Of a stretch of DNA of 64,000 bases, positions 23,573 through 36,189 are shown piece by piece. The translations under genes were made by a program, and so were the position numbers. The stretch is taken from NCBI GenBank assembly GCA_020746105.1, contig CM036622.1, forward strand, positions 14,675,987 through 14,739,986. Direction: 5' to 3'. The stretch is from Trogon surrucura (lineage: Eukaryota; Chordata; Aves; Trogoniformes; Trogonidae). How positions within the stretch are numbered: position 1 is the first letter of the stretch; each line of letters begins with the position of its first letter. The notes under the pieces are model-generated. The model made no database searches. It worked only from the letters and a program-made list of their open reading frames with translations, and was not told where the DNA came from.

Positions 23573-24060
23573 TCGTAGATTGGTTTGAGTTGGAAAGGAC
23601 TTTAAAGATGATCTTATTCCATCCACCCTGCCATGGGCAGCAACATCTCCACTAAATTAGGTTACTCAAAGTCCATCCTGACTTTGAGCACTTTGAATGA
23701 CAGGTCATCTGCAACTTCTCTGGGCAACTTGCTCCAGTGTCTCACCATTCCCATCATAAAGGAATTCTCCCTTATTTCTAATCTAAATCTATCTTTATTT
23801 CATTTTAAAACCATTGCCCTTGTTCCGTTACTACAGATCTCAGAAAAAGAAAAACCTCTATCCTTTTTTTTTCTATAAGCCGTCTTTAAATATTGAAAGG
23901 CTGCAATAAGTTTTCCTCAGATCATTCTCTTCTCCAAGGTGAGCACTCCCAGCTCTCCCAGCCTGTCCTCATAGGAAAGTTGTTCCAGCTCTCTAACCAT
24001 TTTTGTGGCCTTCCTCTGGACCTGCTCTAACAGGTCCATTTCTTCCTTTCCTATACTTAC
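23573..24060 (-). mobile_element. CR1 LINE, antisense, 5'-truncated, ~490 bp
   Basis: Reads as the reverse complement of the CR1 3' end. It starts TCGTAGATTGGTTTGAGTTGG, followed by GGACTTTAAAGATGATC and the CCATGGGCAG region. The complement of the ORF2 C-terminal code follows (CTCTGGGCAACTTGCTCCAG, TTCTCTTCTCCAAGG, CTCTCCCAGCCTGTCC, TTCCTCTGGACCTGCTC). All frames are broken. The terminal 8-bp repeat is decayed, so this is an old copy. It belongs to the longer-3'UTR type, different from the 15.9-kb element. Confidence 0.92.
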
Positions 24061-25284
24061 TTCCATAGTGGAAATACCACATAATTAACAAACACCTTAC
24101 TTGCTGTAAAACCCTGAAGAAGAGGCTGGGCCCTGAATTGTCCAACTGGGTTTACACCTTCTCAGTTAAGCAAGCTGCCAAAAAGCACTCTTCTGCTTAA
24201 TGGAGAAAGAGCAATTTCAGGATGGGCTTTTGTTGCTATACTTGAGACATCTAGTTTGGATGAGTTAATTTGCTCTCAATTAAATTTGCAGCAACTAGCC
24301 TACATGTACCAGCATTTAGTCAGAGGAACCAGGTGCAGAACAGAGGGTCACAGAGCTCCACTGCTCTGCGGCCAGAGCCTTCCTTTCTTCCAGGTCAGTG
24401 AAGCCTTTAATACTGCACTTGCTGGGAACACCTGTGGAGAGCAGTCACATAACTTTTCCTGCCTGTTGGCAGGACAAGAACCTGTTTTTTTTTAACCAGC
24501 TGTGTTTTAAGGTTAGTGCTGTGCACAGAAGAGGCAGAAGCCTTTTTGTGGGTTTGTGAAGCTGCTTGTTTCTTTCCTTTCTCTGCTGTCCTACTTGAAC
24601 GCTTGGCTTCAGCTGAAATGTATGATGAAAAAGAAAAAGGTCTGCCTCCTGTTAATGAAGAAAGCATGGGAGCATGTATGTGTCATCAGCTCTTGAATTT
24701 ACAAAGAAAAATATTAGGTGAAATGAAGCTGTATGAAATGTGTGCAGATCTTCCTGTTTTACAACATAACCTTTTTCAAAATGATTGAGGCACGCTATTC
24801 TGGTAATGACAATTCAGACTCGTCCCTTCTGAGGGTATAATGTTCAGTAAAGTCATTGTTTTGACTAATTTATTTTTAATCTTCATGGTCATTACAAAGT
24901 AGAATTACTTTTATAATAAACAGGATCCTTGAATAATATAGATGTTCACACTGACTAAGGGTTTGATTTTTGGTTTAATTGTTAATTCAGCAGCAGATGG
25001 CTTTTCACGGTAACACTATCAGTTACGGAAGTGATCTATAGAAAGGACTAGGGAAGCTATCAAAGTAGTGTGGTTCTTATGATGAAGGTAGCAGACAAGC
25101 TGATGTACACCCTGGAGAAAGTGAAAATCTCTTATGTTTTGCTTACTTTTGTGTCCAACAAATTCTTGACACTTGCTTTCCATCTATTTTAGGTTTCTGT
25201 AAGGCAGCTGTCACCATAATAGCCAAATAAAGTGAAAAGAACTGAGGACAGCATAAAATGGAAAAAGTTAGCATTAAGGCAACT
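24061..25284. other. Intergenic or intronic stretch, one exon-like segment
   Basis: Unique sequence. 24613-24675 is an open segment flanked by a good pyrimidine tract plus CAG and by GTATGT (see findings). Otherwise nothing is recognised. Confidence 0.5.
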
Positions 25285-25382
25285 GGGCTGCATTTCAGGA
25301 CATTTGGGTTCAGTTATCAGTCCTGTCTTTCTCTGTGGTCTTGGGCAAGTCCTTTGCTTTGTATTGCTGTTCCCCATATGCA
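25285..25382 (+). mobile_element. MIR-like SINE remnant
   Basis: CTGGGCTGCATTTCAGGACA, then TTTGGGTTCAGTTATCAG, TCTCTGTGGTCTTGGGCAAG and TTCCCCATATG follow the order of the MIR SINE (CTGGGTTCAA..., TGTGACCTTGGGCAAGTCAC..., TTTCCCCATCTG). MIR elements predate the bird-mammal split, so a diverged fragment is plausible in a bird. The match is from memory and the boundaries are approximate. Confidence 0.6.
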
Positions 25383-27202
25383 CACTGTGCTTAATGGTGC
25401 TTCCTTTCTACCACTCATCACTGTTTTTGACTAGAATGAAGTTTTTGGGAATGAGACCAGTCTTTCACTGCAGTATAGAGATCCCAGTCTCAAATGCACA
25501 CATCCTCTCTTAGTGGTGCATAATTTAACTGCAGCTGTGAATTTCTTGATTACCACTGTATCAGGATACCTGTAGGCTAGTCTGTAGGAAATGTATTACA
25601 ACACCGTATTTAATAAGCTTAAAGATTCTACTGAAAGGCTTTATTAATGACCACTCATGACTAAAGAAGCACGATGACTAATGTGCACCGTCTGTCATAA
25701 CGTCTGCATAATGCTTCTGCATCTTCATATTCGTATGTTCATATACATATGAATATACATATATTTGTAAAAGTAAAAAAAGCTTTTTCCTGAACAAGTA
25801 CTTGAGAGTAAAAGCTCTGTCTGAGATGAGGAGGGGAAAATATTTGAATTACAATGTCCTGGACAGATGACAAGTAAAATTTATTGGAAAAGTTGATGAA
25901 TTACTCTCTTTCTTTAACCTGAATAAGTATGTATTTTTAGGGGGCCTGCTAGTGCCAGAATAAAAGAAGGTTGTTCTGGACTCTGAACAAACAACATGCC
26001 CTGTTCCTTGTCCTTTTTCCTTGCCCTCAAAGGCACCTACTTTTCCCTGTATTTAATGGCAGGAAATGATAGATATACCTACAAAAGATCAGGGCAAATG
26101 AAAGAGGCAGAAAAGCAGAGAGTGTGGAGGCTGGTGAGGTAAAATGTCACCTGCAATTACTGTATTTCCCTTTGGGCGGCTTATGCCATCCCTCTAGAAA
26201 AGGGCTTCACCCACACCATCTCAGCTAGATTCGTTGTTGTGCCTCAAGTCATTCTTATGAATTTCCAGAAGTACTGGCCTTCCCTCTCTGTTAAAGAGTG
26301 GTCATCACAAGCAGAACATGGTGATTTTGAGAAGGGGAGTGTGAGTTGCCCTGCTGGTATGATCAGCAGTGCCACAGTGCAACCTCTGCTCCTCCTGATG
26401 GCACCAGACTGAAGAATAACCTCCAACAGGGTCTGCAATTTGCTGTCATGTACTGTTTGTGGAATGAGAATAACTGTGAAACTGCATTTATTCCACATCT
26501 TCTTCCATAGTAATTACGAAAGGCATTGGCTCTCCTGCGGCTGGTATTCTGATATACCACAGAAGAGGCACTGGGGCCAGATTAAAAAAAAACAAAAAAA
26601 AGGACCAGATCTTCAGAAATTGCCATTTGACAGAAGAACAGATTGACCATAACACAGGCTGGCAAAGGAGGGTCATCTTCTGTGTTCTACAGTCTTGGAG
26701 AGTAACACACTATGGGGATGCACAATAGATTGTGTGCCAGCGTGCTTGGTTCCCTTGGTTCATACTGGATTTGCACTGGGAAGCTTCCCTGTCCTGCACA
26801 CCTACCTCTTAAAGATCAGACTGTAGAAGCCCACATCTCTCAGCTATGGAGGCTGTCTCCATCATGGATCAGTACTGCAGGGTGCCAGACTCTGAATTGC
26901 ACAGAGAAGGACAAGCACACGGAGGAGATATTGATGATTTACAGTTTCTGAGTCCCATGGGACACTGAACTCAGCATGAGCCAGAAACCACTGCCTCCCA
27001 GAGAGGCTGAGCACTGTTGATAGATGGCATTTTGCCTGCTTTAAAGGTAGCATCTCTTGGCTCTTGCTCAGTTTATACTTATGTGCTTAACTTCTAACCT
27101 GGAAAGTAAAATATCATTTGACATGCTGCCTTTGAAAGATTCCAGACACCAAATCTACTTCAGTAATTGCTGGAGCAGCCAGGGTAGCAGCCATCTTTCA
27201 AG
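25383..27202. other. Intergenic or intronic stretch, no gene seen
   Basis: AT-rich. An imperfect palindrome lies at 25738-25753 (TTCATATACATATGAA) inside a TA-rich patch. A purine-rich AAAAAAAACAAAAAAAGG stretch lies at about 26584-26602. Overlapping short frames on both strands at 26244-27053 show no domain. Confidence 0.5.
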
Positions 27203-27290
27203 TCATAGAAACATAGAATCATAGAATGTGTTGTGTTGGAAAGGATCTAGTCATCTAGTCCCACCTCCCTGCAGGGACATCTTTAACTAG
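27203..27290 (-). mobile_element. Old CR1 3' tail fragment, antisense
   Basis: CATAGAAACATAGAATCATA and GAATGTGTTGTGTTGGAAAG, then ATCTAGTCCCACCTCC and GCAGGGACATCTTTAACTAG. This is the reverse complement of the CR1 3' end, with the extra CTAGTTGAAGATGTCCC-type segment found in some subfamilies. A short, diverged copy. Confidence 0.88.
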
Positions 27291-30200
27291 GAAATATCAA
27301 CTTGATTTCCAAGGGAGAAGAACTTATCCTTTACTACTGGTAGTATTATTCTCTAGAGGAATGATAGGATCATTCATATAACCCTGACCTCTTGGCCTTC
27401 CTACCAGCATTGGAGACCAGTGAAGACAATAAGGTTTTATCTCTTTTGATGCCTTGGGAAAATAGTGTAAGAAGAGTTAGAAGGGGAAGCGAAGCCTGTG
27501 TCCTAACTTTTTCAGGACTCAGTGTGACTGCAGTAGCTGACAACTGTTCAACAGAATTGATTAAAGTAAATGACATTGCAATTCACCTCCGAGATAAGCC
27601 AAAATATTAACTCTCAAAGTTACTTAGTGAACATGGTTTAAAGGCCAAATGCTTTAAAGAACCTTGACTTAATGCAGAAATTGCCTGTGCTGCATCAGAT
27701 GAGCTATCTGAGAAGACTGTCAGCTGAAAGTAGCACAAAAACAGTCCACTGTGTTCTTTCCAGTCCTGTAAGGGTGACCACCACTCCACTGTTTTCTCTG
27801 CTTGGTTCTGGAAGCTTGTCATTTGCAAATGCTGGACAAATTTCTCAAACGTCTGTCATTCTCCACCACAAGCCCAGATCCCTAATGTAATAACTTGAAT
27901 ACAAAGAGGACCTCATGGAAATTCTATTGAAATTCAGTCGAGGAAAATAAACTGCAGGCATCTGCTCTTTGCTTTGGTACTGTTTAGGTGTTTTCCCTTG
28001 GTCTGCATAAAAATGCTTACATAGCCTGAATAAATGCCAAGTCAGCATTTCAGCATCTGATCAGCTAAATAACCATGTGAACAATGGCAGTGAGAAGGTA
28101 AAAGGGAAGGTGAAGGTATCACAGGATATGGATTAGCTGGCTACTGTTCCTCATTCAAAAATTGCTGATTAGCGATCTCCTTTAAAATCTGATTAGAAAA
28201 GAACATTGTTTTCATTCATCTAAGTAGGGACCGGTCACCTTTTATGCTTCAAAGTATATGAGACAGCATTTATAGGAGTGTGACTCTCATGAGTGTGACA
28301 AAAAATAGAGTAACAAAGGGTTCAGAAAAATAATACCTAGACCATCCTTTAAGCAGAAACACATTCTCCTTTGCTTTCCCTTAGTCCTGAAACTCCTTGA
28401 ATTATAATAGTATGTCAAATTCCTTCATGGGTGAAACTTTATTGATCTTGGCAGACTTTACACTGGAGATATTTATGTGGCATGGTATTACATATTCACC
28501 TTCTCCTACCCAAACACACAGCCTCAATGCTGAAAGGTACCCATGACAGCTAAGAATCCACAGTGCAATTTTGCACTGTTAGAGGGGAAATGCTGGTCCT
28601 CTCACAGGGTGCTCTATGCCATGCACTCTCATCCAGGTATTGGGTTCTTATTACCCCAAAGCAGCTGGAGCTCATGACCCTCCTCACTGGTGCTTTTAAT
28701 AGGTAGGCCCAAATTTTGGATTTGTTGTCTTGCTTAGCTGCTGCCTCACACTGGTTGTACTTGAAGGACACAAGTGCTGAACTCTCACAGTGAAGCTCCC
28801 CAAATGCCTGAAGGTCTGAGCTAGATTCATAAATTGTCTAGCTTCCCTCTGTGACTGATTTGTGAACATGCCTCAGTGCTCCTTATTGTACTGGGCTTCA
28901 CATGGAGCATCTCTGGAAGTGCTGACATGTCTCTGTGTCTCTATCTCATTCTTGTTTTAGTCATTCACCTACTAATTATAACTCAGACTTTATGATGGTG
29001 ATGGGAAGGATCTAACTTTCCTCATCTTTCTGAAGTGATTTGAACCCAGGATTAACTACTGTGGGCAGACTGAAGATGTTCTCATTCCCTCTGTTAAAGC
29101 TTCTGTTCTATGTGCAATAAATAAATGTGTATCATGCCAGATAATAAACATGACACAGGAGTGCTTGGGGCACCTTGGTTCTGTTCCTGCTACTCTATTT
29201 ATATTCGATAAATCGCATTATGGGGTTGGATTTGAGGCATACTTCTGCTTTAATGTTGCCTCTCAGCTGGCTGCTATCTTTGCAGTGTTTCCCCTGCTCT
29301 TTTATTCCTTAGGCTGCAGCAGCAAGGAATGGAAAATATAGTTTTAGAAAATGCAATGTAGGATTTAAAATGTCATAGCCATATGGTGTGGCACTGAACT
29401 GGTGCAAAGTAACCCTCATTGTTCCAGTATGCTCAAGAGATTTTTGTGTCAGGCAATTATGGACTAGATTTTATGCCATCTCAGATATTACCTGACTGCC
29501 CAGTTGTGATGTTACTCACATTCAGGTACTTTCTTCTCTCCTGTAAGTGGCATAAAACAGCTTTGCCTGCCTGCCTAATCAGGGTTGGGGTCATGTGGCT
29601 GAGCAATCTGGGGAAGTCCAGATCTGGGATGTGTCAGTGCAGAACTGTGGCCTTATATCCCACAGGTGGGTTAGAAGCCTTCATATATGAGCCTAAATAT
29701 GGTGCATGCCTCCCTTTTGCAGTCCCTAACCTTCAGAAAACACTTAGGTTTCTGCAGGTTGTACCTGTTGAGAGGAAATCTTTAGGGGGGAGACTATTTC
29801 TTTTGATAATATTTATGAATGAAAAAGTGCATTAAAACCTGTCTCCCTGAAGCAGTAGAATCAAAGAGCAGAATGCTTTCTCTCTTTTGGTTCCTATCCT
29901 CTTTTGTTTTCCAGTCTGCATTCTCCTCACAAAGCTCTCCTGGCTTTCTTTCAGATCAGGGTCAAACGACAACTAGCTGCCCTTGACTTTCTGTTGTTCT
30001 CTGTGTCTGTGATATTTCTGTGTGTCTGTTTATGCTTACAGATGCCTGCATATATCTCTACTGAAAATCCAACTATATCCATTTGCTTTTATTCACTACT
30101 GAACTTCTCCCTGCTGACATTGCTCAGCAACTCATTTGACTAGCATTTGCGTTGGTCGGTCTTGTTTTTTCCTTTCAGTCAGAATTAGGCACTAAATTCG

Positions 30201-31419
30201 CTTTATATTTATCTTGAGGCTATCATTAGCTTCCATGAGGCTTCATCCACAGTCCACCACCAGGCGATATAAGAAAATGGTAATTCTACATTTTACATTC
30301 CAAAGTGAACCAGACAGCCTCAGGCTTGACTCTTCAGGAAACAGTAAACCTTCAAGTATTTCTTTTAAGCCAGATGCTGTCACATCATTTCTAGTGTAAC
30401 TCACTCATTTGATTTCACATGAAAGAGCTTGAGGATTTGTATGAACTCTGTTTTCTAGTACAAATCTGTTAATAAAGAGCTGGAGATGAGAGCAGGCAGA
30501 TGCACGTGCTGCTGGAGCCTGGATTCTCTTAGGCGATGAAGACATCAAGAGGTATGTTTATATGGACCTTCAAATTTGACAAATCTGGATCTTCACTCTA
30601 AGATCCTTTGCATTGGTATGTTGCTGGGCTTGTTCAAATATTTCCTTCTCTAGGCTCAGCTGTGTCTACATCCACCCTGACAGATGTGCCCTTAATTTGG
30701 GCATGTCTATAGGTGTCTGTGTATTTTGTATTTGGTAGTCCTCCTTTCCTTTTTCCTCTGTATGATTCAGAAGCTTTGGGTAGAAAGTCATAACACTGAG
30801 GCTTGAAGAGCTAAAACTCTGACTCAGTGATGACTCAAGGTAAGGTGACACACTGTTCTCTCGGATAATGAGTGCACACAGTGTAATCTCTGGGAAGAAC
30901 TGTGCTGAGTTTAGCATGTCCTTCAGATGCTCTAGAGTAAAGCATGTGATACTATAAAACCGAGATGGCAAATTTCTTTCTGTAGGACCTCTCCTAAAAA
31001 CAAGCAAAAAAGTTTTAGGGTGGTACAGCAGTTATTAGTATTAGATTGCTATAGCTCACCTTTTAATGTCTGTCAGGTCTGGTTTTTATTCGTTAGTTAT
31101 GTAGGTAGCCAAGCAGGAGGTACAAATATGCAACTGCTGGTAATTCCTCAGGTTAGTGAAAAAGCGAGTGGGTCTAATGGCTAAATTGCTCTGTATTTAA
31201 TGAGTATTCCTACGCTGGGATTCCAAAACACAGCATTACAAGCTAAAGACCTAATCTTGCCCTGTAAGTCTGCTGTGGTTTAGTTTGTCTCAGTCTGCCC
31301 ACACTATGGCACTTAGGAAACTCCTCTGCAGCAATTCACACATGTGCCTTGCGCCCAAAATCTCCCTAGGCATGCTGGTTACCCCAGGGCCAGGGAGAAG
31401 TGGCTATTTCCCTTGTTAT
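27291..31419. other. Transposon-poor intergenic or intronic stretch
   Basis: Unique sequence with no recognised CR1 or LTR. A GATTTGAACCCAGGATT string at about 29037-29053 resembles antisense MIR but is too short to call. The 138-codon frame at 29419-29835 is of unremarkable composition and unrecognised. Confidence 0.5.
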
Positions 31420-31810
31420 GTCGTCAATCTGCCACAAGATGACAATGTTTCAGAACTTTGATGGCTAATAATGACAATGAGATGGTTATTTCCTTTTAGC
31501 TGACTGCCTAATCTTGGGTGGTGTCTGTAAACGACCATGAATTTGGAGTGCTAAATGGGATGTGACGTTATAATCGAGAGAGCAGAGATACAAAAAAGAT
31601 TGGCAGCCCAGTGAGGTGCTGTTCTGCTGGGTCAGCTGTCAAAAGAAGACATGCTAAATCTAGCACTTGCCTTGTGTCAGTTATTTGGGGCAGCCTGCCA
31701 TGTACCCGCTCGCCTCGGGTTTCTTGCCAGAAGTCTAAATGCAAGACGTGTTGAATTTTATCATTTGTCTCTGTCTTGGAGTCGATGAATGAAATGTTAT
31801 TGCCTGACAT
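31420..31810. other. Candidate conserved non-coding element
   Basis: A complex, repeat-free block with closely packed homeodomain-, TCF- and CRE-like words. Examples are GGCTAATAATGACAATGAG, CTTTGATGGC, TGTGACGTTATAATCG and CAGCTGTC. It has a few CpGs in an otherwise CpG-poor setting. No coding frame explains it (the 83-codon minus frame 31568-31819 has no domain). I infer possible enhancer function from texture alone. Confidence 0.3.
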
Positions 31811-32384
31811 ATGAAACAAAACTTAACTGGAGTTCAGACAGCTGCAACATCAGTTTCACAACTCTTATTTTTATTTAAATGATAGTTCTTTCATTGTTAA
31901 TATCCCTTGACTATTAAATGACAGTTCTGCTCTCTTTCAAAGAGCAGAGACTGAAAGGTTGACAGCTTAGACATGGAAGATGAACAGAAAGTAGTATATA
32001 ATACACTATTTCTGCTACTTTTAGCTTGGCTCTACATTACAGATGCTTGATTTCTCTAACAGAGATTGTTGTTTTTCCCCATTATGTTGGTGAGCTCAGA
32101 AGAAAGGAGAAAAACAGGCTTGCATTTATTAAGAATTGTGTTAATTTTGTTTTGACATAATCTGCTACATAAATATGTTTAACAGGTGTACATATTTAAG
32201 AGATCACTCACAATTAGAAAATAAGCAGTACTGAAAAAGAATCCATGAATGCTTTGGTTATGGGACTTTGCATAGGGGGGATATCTTCTGTGCTACTAGT
32301 TAGTTTTAGTTTCTGTTTCTAATAACAGTTTACCATCAATCTAGTATTTCTACTGATAATTTCTGAAAAGTTTAGAAGACCTGG
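31811..32384. other. Intergenic or intronic stretch, nothing recognised
   Basis: AT-rich, with loosely repeated ATGATAGTTCT / ATGACAGTTCTG words at about 31879-31929. No open frame above 60 codons and no transposon ends. Confidence 0.5.
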
Positions 32385-32470
32385 AGCATCATTTCATCTC
32401 TGTGTGCCTTCCTGTTTTCTCCCATAAAATGGGGACAACAATATTCTCCTCTTTTTGTTCCCATATGGTC
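32385..32470 (+). mobile_element. MIR-like SINE 3' remnant
   Basis: CATTTCATCTCTGTGTGCCTTCC, TTTTCTCCCATAAAATGGGG and ACAACAATATTCTCCTC follow the MIR 3' half (CTCTGTGCCTCAGTTTCCTCATCTGTAAAATGGGGATAATAAT). Only the 3' half is recognisable. Match judged from memory. Confidence 0.5.
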
Positions 32471-35400
32471 CTGTGATGACAGTGTGACAGCTCAGTCAGA
32501 TTTGCTTGGTGATGTTGAGTTCAAACAATAAAATCAAATGATTCAGGAAAAGGTTTGGGGTATTTTTTTGTTGTTAGTGAGAAACAAATATTAGAAATAT
32601 AAAGCAGAAAAAACATCTAAAATTGTTTAGGGGTTTAAAAATATTAACTCGACTTAAACACTGCTAATAAATCTTCCATGGTTTCATTTATTTCGCTGGG
32701 AACAAGAGAAGACATTAATCTCATAGAGTTTTAGATATCCAGAACATCTTTATCTAGTCTGAGGTAGTTATCTGGCTTGCACTATAGTCAGCCTATAGGC
32801 AAGTCTTCAAGATAATTAATCCCATCTATTTTAGACACTGTTTTTGAATGAACCAACACCCTGTGCAGCTGATACTAACTATTAACTAAAGAAACTGTCT
32901 AAAAAAACTTGCTTAGACCAGGCTCTCTTCAAGACTAAATCACGAACTTGTAGCTTTGAAAACTTGAAACACAATTTTTTGGGGGGACTAAACTACATTA
33001 TATGGATAAGGCCTGCCTTTAGGACAGAGAGGAACAAATTTAAAGAAACACAAGGGAAGAAATTATTACGCAAAGATGCATAAAAGCTGCTGCTTGATTA
33101 TATCTGCAGAAGAATTTTTCTACCTTGTGAAGATTTTTCACGGATTGTATAAATCATGTTGGTTTAAGACAAAGAATTAATTTTCAAAAGTCATTCATCA
33201 AATCAAATTTCAAAAGAAATGTGTTGTTTATCCATCAAAATACCTTATTTAACTTTCTAACATAAGCAGTTGCAACAGTAGAAAGCTTAATAAAACAATA
33301 ACAATAGTATTAAAATAGCCACTAAAACCTTGTTCTGAAGCAGAAAAAATCTTTACCCCTCCTCCACCCCTGGGAAATATTTTTATAATTTGTAAAGTAT
33401 ATTTCTAGAGAGTGAAGAAAAACAATTTAAAAAACCCTAAGCCCTTCTGCTAGAAAAAGTGTTGGTTTTGATGAATCAGCATCTTTGAGGGGGTGGGGAG
33501 AATAAATTTCCTGACTGGAAAAGCTTCAACTGTCTCCTAACCAGGCATACTTGGAAAGTCTAGGCCTCGCATGAGCATTTAGGTGTTATTTTGATTGGAG
33601 TAATTTCGCTCCTCATGGGAATGCACTGAAAGAGAAGCTAATAATCTGCCTTTAGAAATCCTTGATAACTGGTAAAGAAGGTTAAAGGAACTGTGACTTT
33701 CCTCCTATCATGTTCTTAATCTCTTCTCCAAGTATGTGCTGCTGGTTGTTTGCAGGCACCAACTTCCTTTGGACCCAGCACAGCAGTTCTGTGTACTACC
33801 CTGGGCAGCAAAAAAGAATTCTTTGACTTCTTCCTGTCTGCTGAGCAGCCTGTGGAAAGGCCAAGGATTTCCCAGCTCATAGTACTTTACAGAATTTGTC
33901 CCAGGATATCTTCATTCAAGACGATTTACTAATTGTTTTTCCCTTTCCAAGCCCCAAATTAGGACAGTCATCCCTTATGCAATATAGAGGGATGGCATAA
34001 TATTCCTGCCATCAGGGCTTGTTTTGGAGTGAGATGTATTCACCTAACACAGCTCTAAATCAAAAAGTTGGAGTGTGTAAGCAGATAAACTGAGCCAAGA
34101 GTTTAATAGGTGGGGAAGGCAGAACCTAAAGGTATCACAGGTAGAAGTAACTCATATCAACCTAAATTCCTTCTCTTGACATGACATACAGAGATTACCT
34201 TAATCTTTTATAGTGTGTTATGTCTGATATATAGTAGATGTTTTTTCTAATCCTGATGTGCATCAACAGTGCAATGTCTAGCTTCTGCATTTGCTGTGTT
34301 TCCTTCAAATACGCTTTGGGAGGCAGCTATATTAGGAGGCTCAGGAGACTGCGTCCTCCTTGAGATTTCCTGCTGTGTGCCATGCGATGAACGAGTGGCC
34401 ATGCGGCTGTATGTTCCACCTGCCCAGATAGCAGCTCTCCCCACTTATTCTGTGTAGAGGAATCCAGCAACTGAAATATGAAAAAAAAAAAACACAACAA
34501 AAACTCCTCAAACTCACAAAAAGATAGAAGTATAAGTAGAGATTCAGCAAATACTAATTATTGACTTCTGAAGGACTTGTTTAAAACATTCAATTCTAAG
34601 ACAAAGGCAGAGGTTATATATAAATTATACTTTGGCCTTTTAATAAACATTAAATTCTTACATAATTTGATTCACTTATATCTACTGATATCTGTTTATC
34701 CATACATGTGTGAAATTGAATCTACATAATAACTTACCTGTCAAGGAGCTACATAACGTAACTAAGGTTAGCTATTTTAATTTACACTTCTGAATAGACT
34801 CCCATTAATTGATTCTCTTGCTGTACTCTTCTAAAGCTTTGACATTATTCAGTTTTTAACATATAGGTCAATTTACTGAAGTTTACGCATGCTGCAAATG
34901 AGTTTACAGAGTCTAGAAAAAAACTCTAAACTGATCAGCTACATCTGTGTGAGGAGCAGCAAGATGATGTCTTGCAAGAACTCACAACCTTTCTGAATAT
35001 GACCTACTATTTTTCCTTTTTACTCCTGGGTTTATGAGGTCCTTAACTGGTCCTTTGCATGCTGCATTTCAGGATCTCTGCCATTAGAAAGTAGAAATCT
35101 CTATGAATGCTTCAGTAGCACTGAAATTAGGTTAAAAGAAGGAATGAAAGGGGTTTGCCATGCTCATTTGTTTTATGAGACTGTAATTTACTTGACAGAA
35201 GATGTCACTCTAGATTTATTTCAGAAAACAGAATCAGTCCCTTAAAGGTCTGATGACGGAAAGATCTTTGGCATACAAGATGTGTGCATTTGCTTCTTGC
35301 AGATTATGTCCCGGAACTCACAACGAAAATCTCCTTCACAGGGCCACAGACTGAAAGCCTCAAATACTAACATTAAAATGCCTTCAGTTATGGTGTGATT

Positions 35401-36189
35401 CATTTCCATATATAACAACCAGTAATCTATCTCTGAGAAACTATTACCTATGGTATTGTGGTTTTCACCAAAAGCAACAGAAAGGCTGTCACCTCAGCAA
35501 ATTGATTTTGTGGAGACATGACATCTCCCATTAGCTGAGGATTAGTTTCTTTGGTCTTTGTTCCTTCTGCCTGCTCTGTCAGTACAGATAAAGAATGCTG
35601 ATGTCTGAAACACAGATGCCATGTTTAAAAAGCAGGTATTCACCTCAGATAAAAAGTCAAGTGAATATTGAGGGTAGAAGACACAATGAGAAGCTCTGGA
35701 GTGGTAGCTTTGGACACTGGTCTCCAAAATTTTAAGGCTCTGGTTTGATTTTCTCAAAGAATTTATCTTCTTATGGAGGGGCTTGCTCTGTGTCCCTGGT
35801 ATGAAGGACATGCAGATGCCATTAATGTGTTTTTCTATGAATAACTAGGAACAATAATAGTGTGGCTAGACCTTTGCCTCAACTTCTTTCGGATGATGCA
35901 GAAGGCTGAGAGACAGCAAGCAGGGCAAGGGAAGAGCCAGAGCAAGAAAAAACATGTTAACACCAGCTACAAATTCGGGAAGGCAAGAAGAGGAACTGTT
36001 TAAAGATGACCAAGGTCACAATCAGAGTCCTATTTAACAGTTGGAGCAGAGGAAGCCAATTAGATATGGAGAAAGAGTCCCCAGGCAGAGGCATGTCTTT
36101 ATGAGCTTCCATGGAGCTCTGCCCTAGGCCCAGACAAGTTTTTCAAGTGGTAAAGAAGGAGGTCCAGGTCTGTTTAGGATTATTTCTAA
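32471..36189. other. Transposon-poor intergenic or intronic stretch
   Basis: Mostly AT-rich unique DNA. A 30-codon open tail after a good splice acceptor lies at 35303-35398 (see findings). An A-rich run with AAAACACAACAAAAACTCC lies at about 34481-34506. A weak antisense MIR-like GACCAAGGTCACAATCAGAG occurs near 36008. No gene recognised. Confidence 0.5.

Noticed and set aside
29419..29835. 138-codon frame on the + strand
   Set aside because: Unremarkable composition, no motif, no clear start context.
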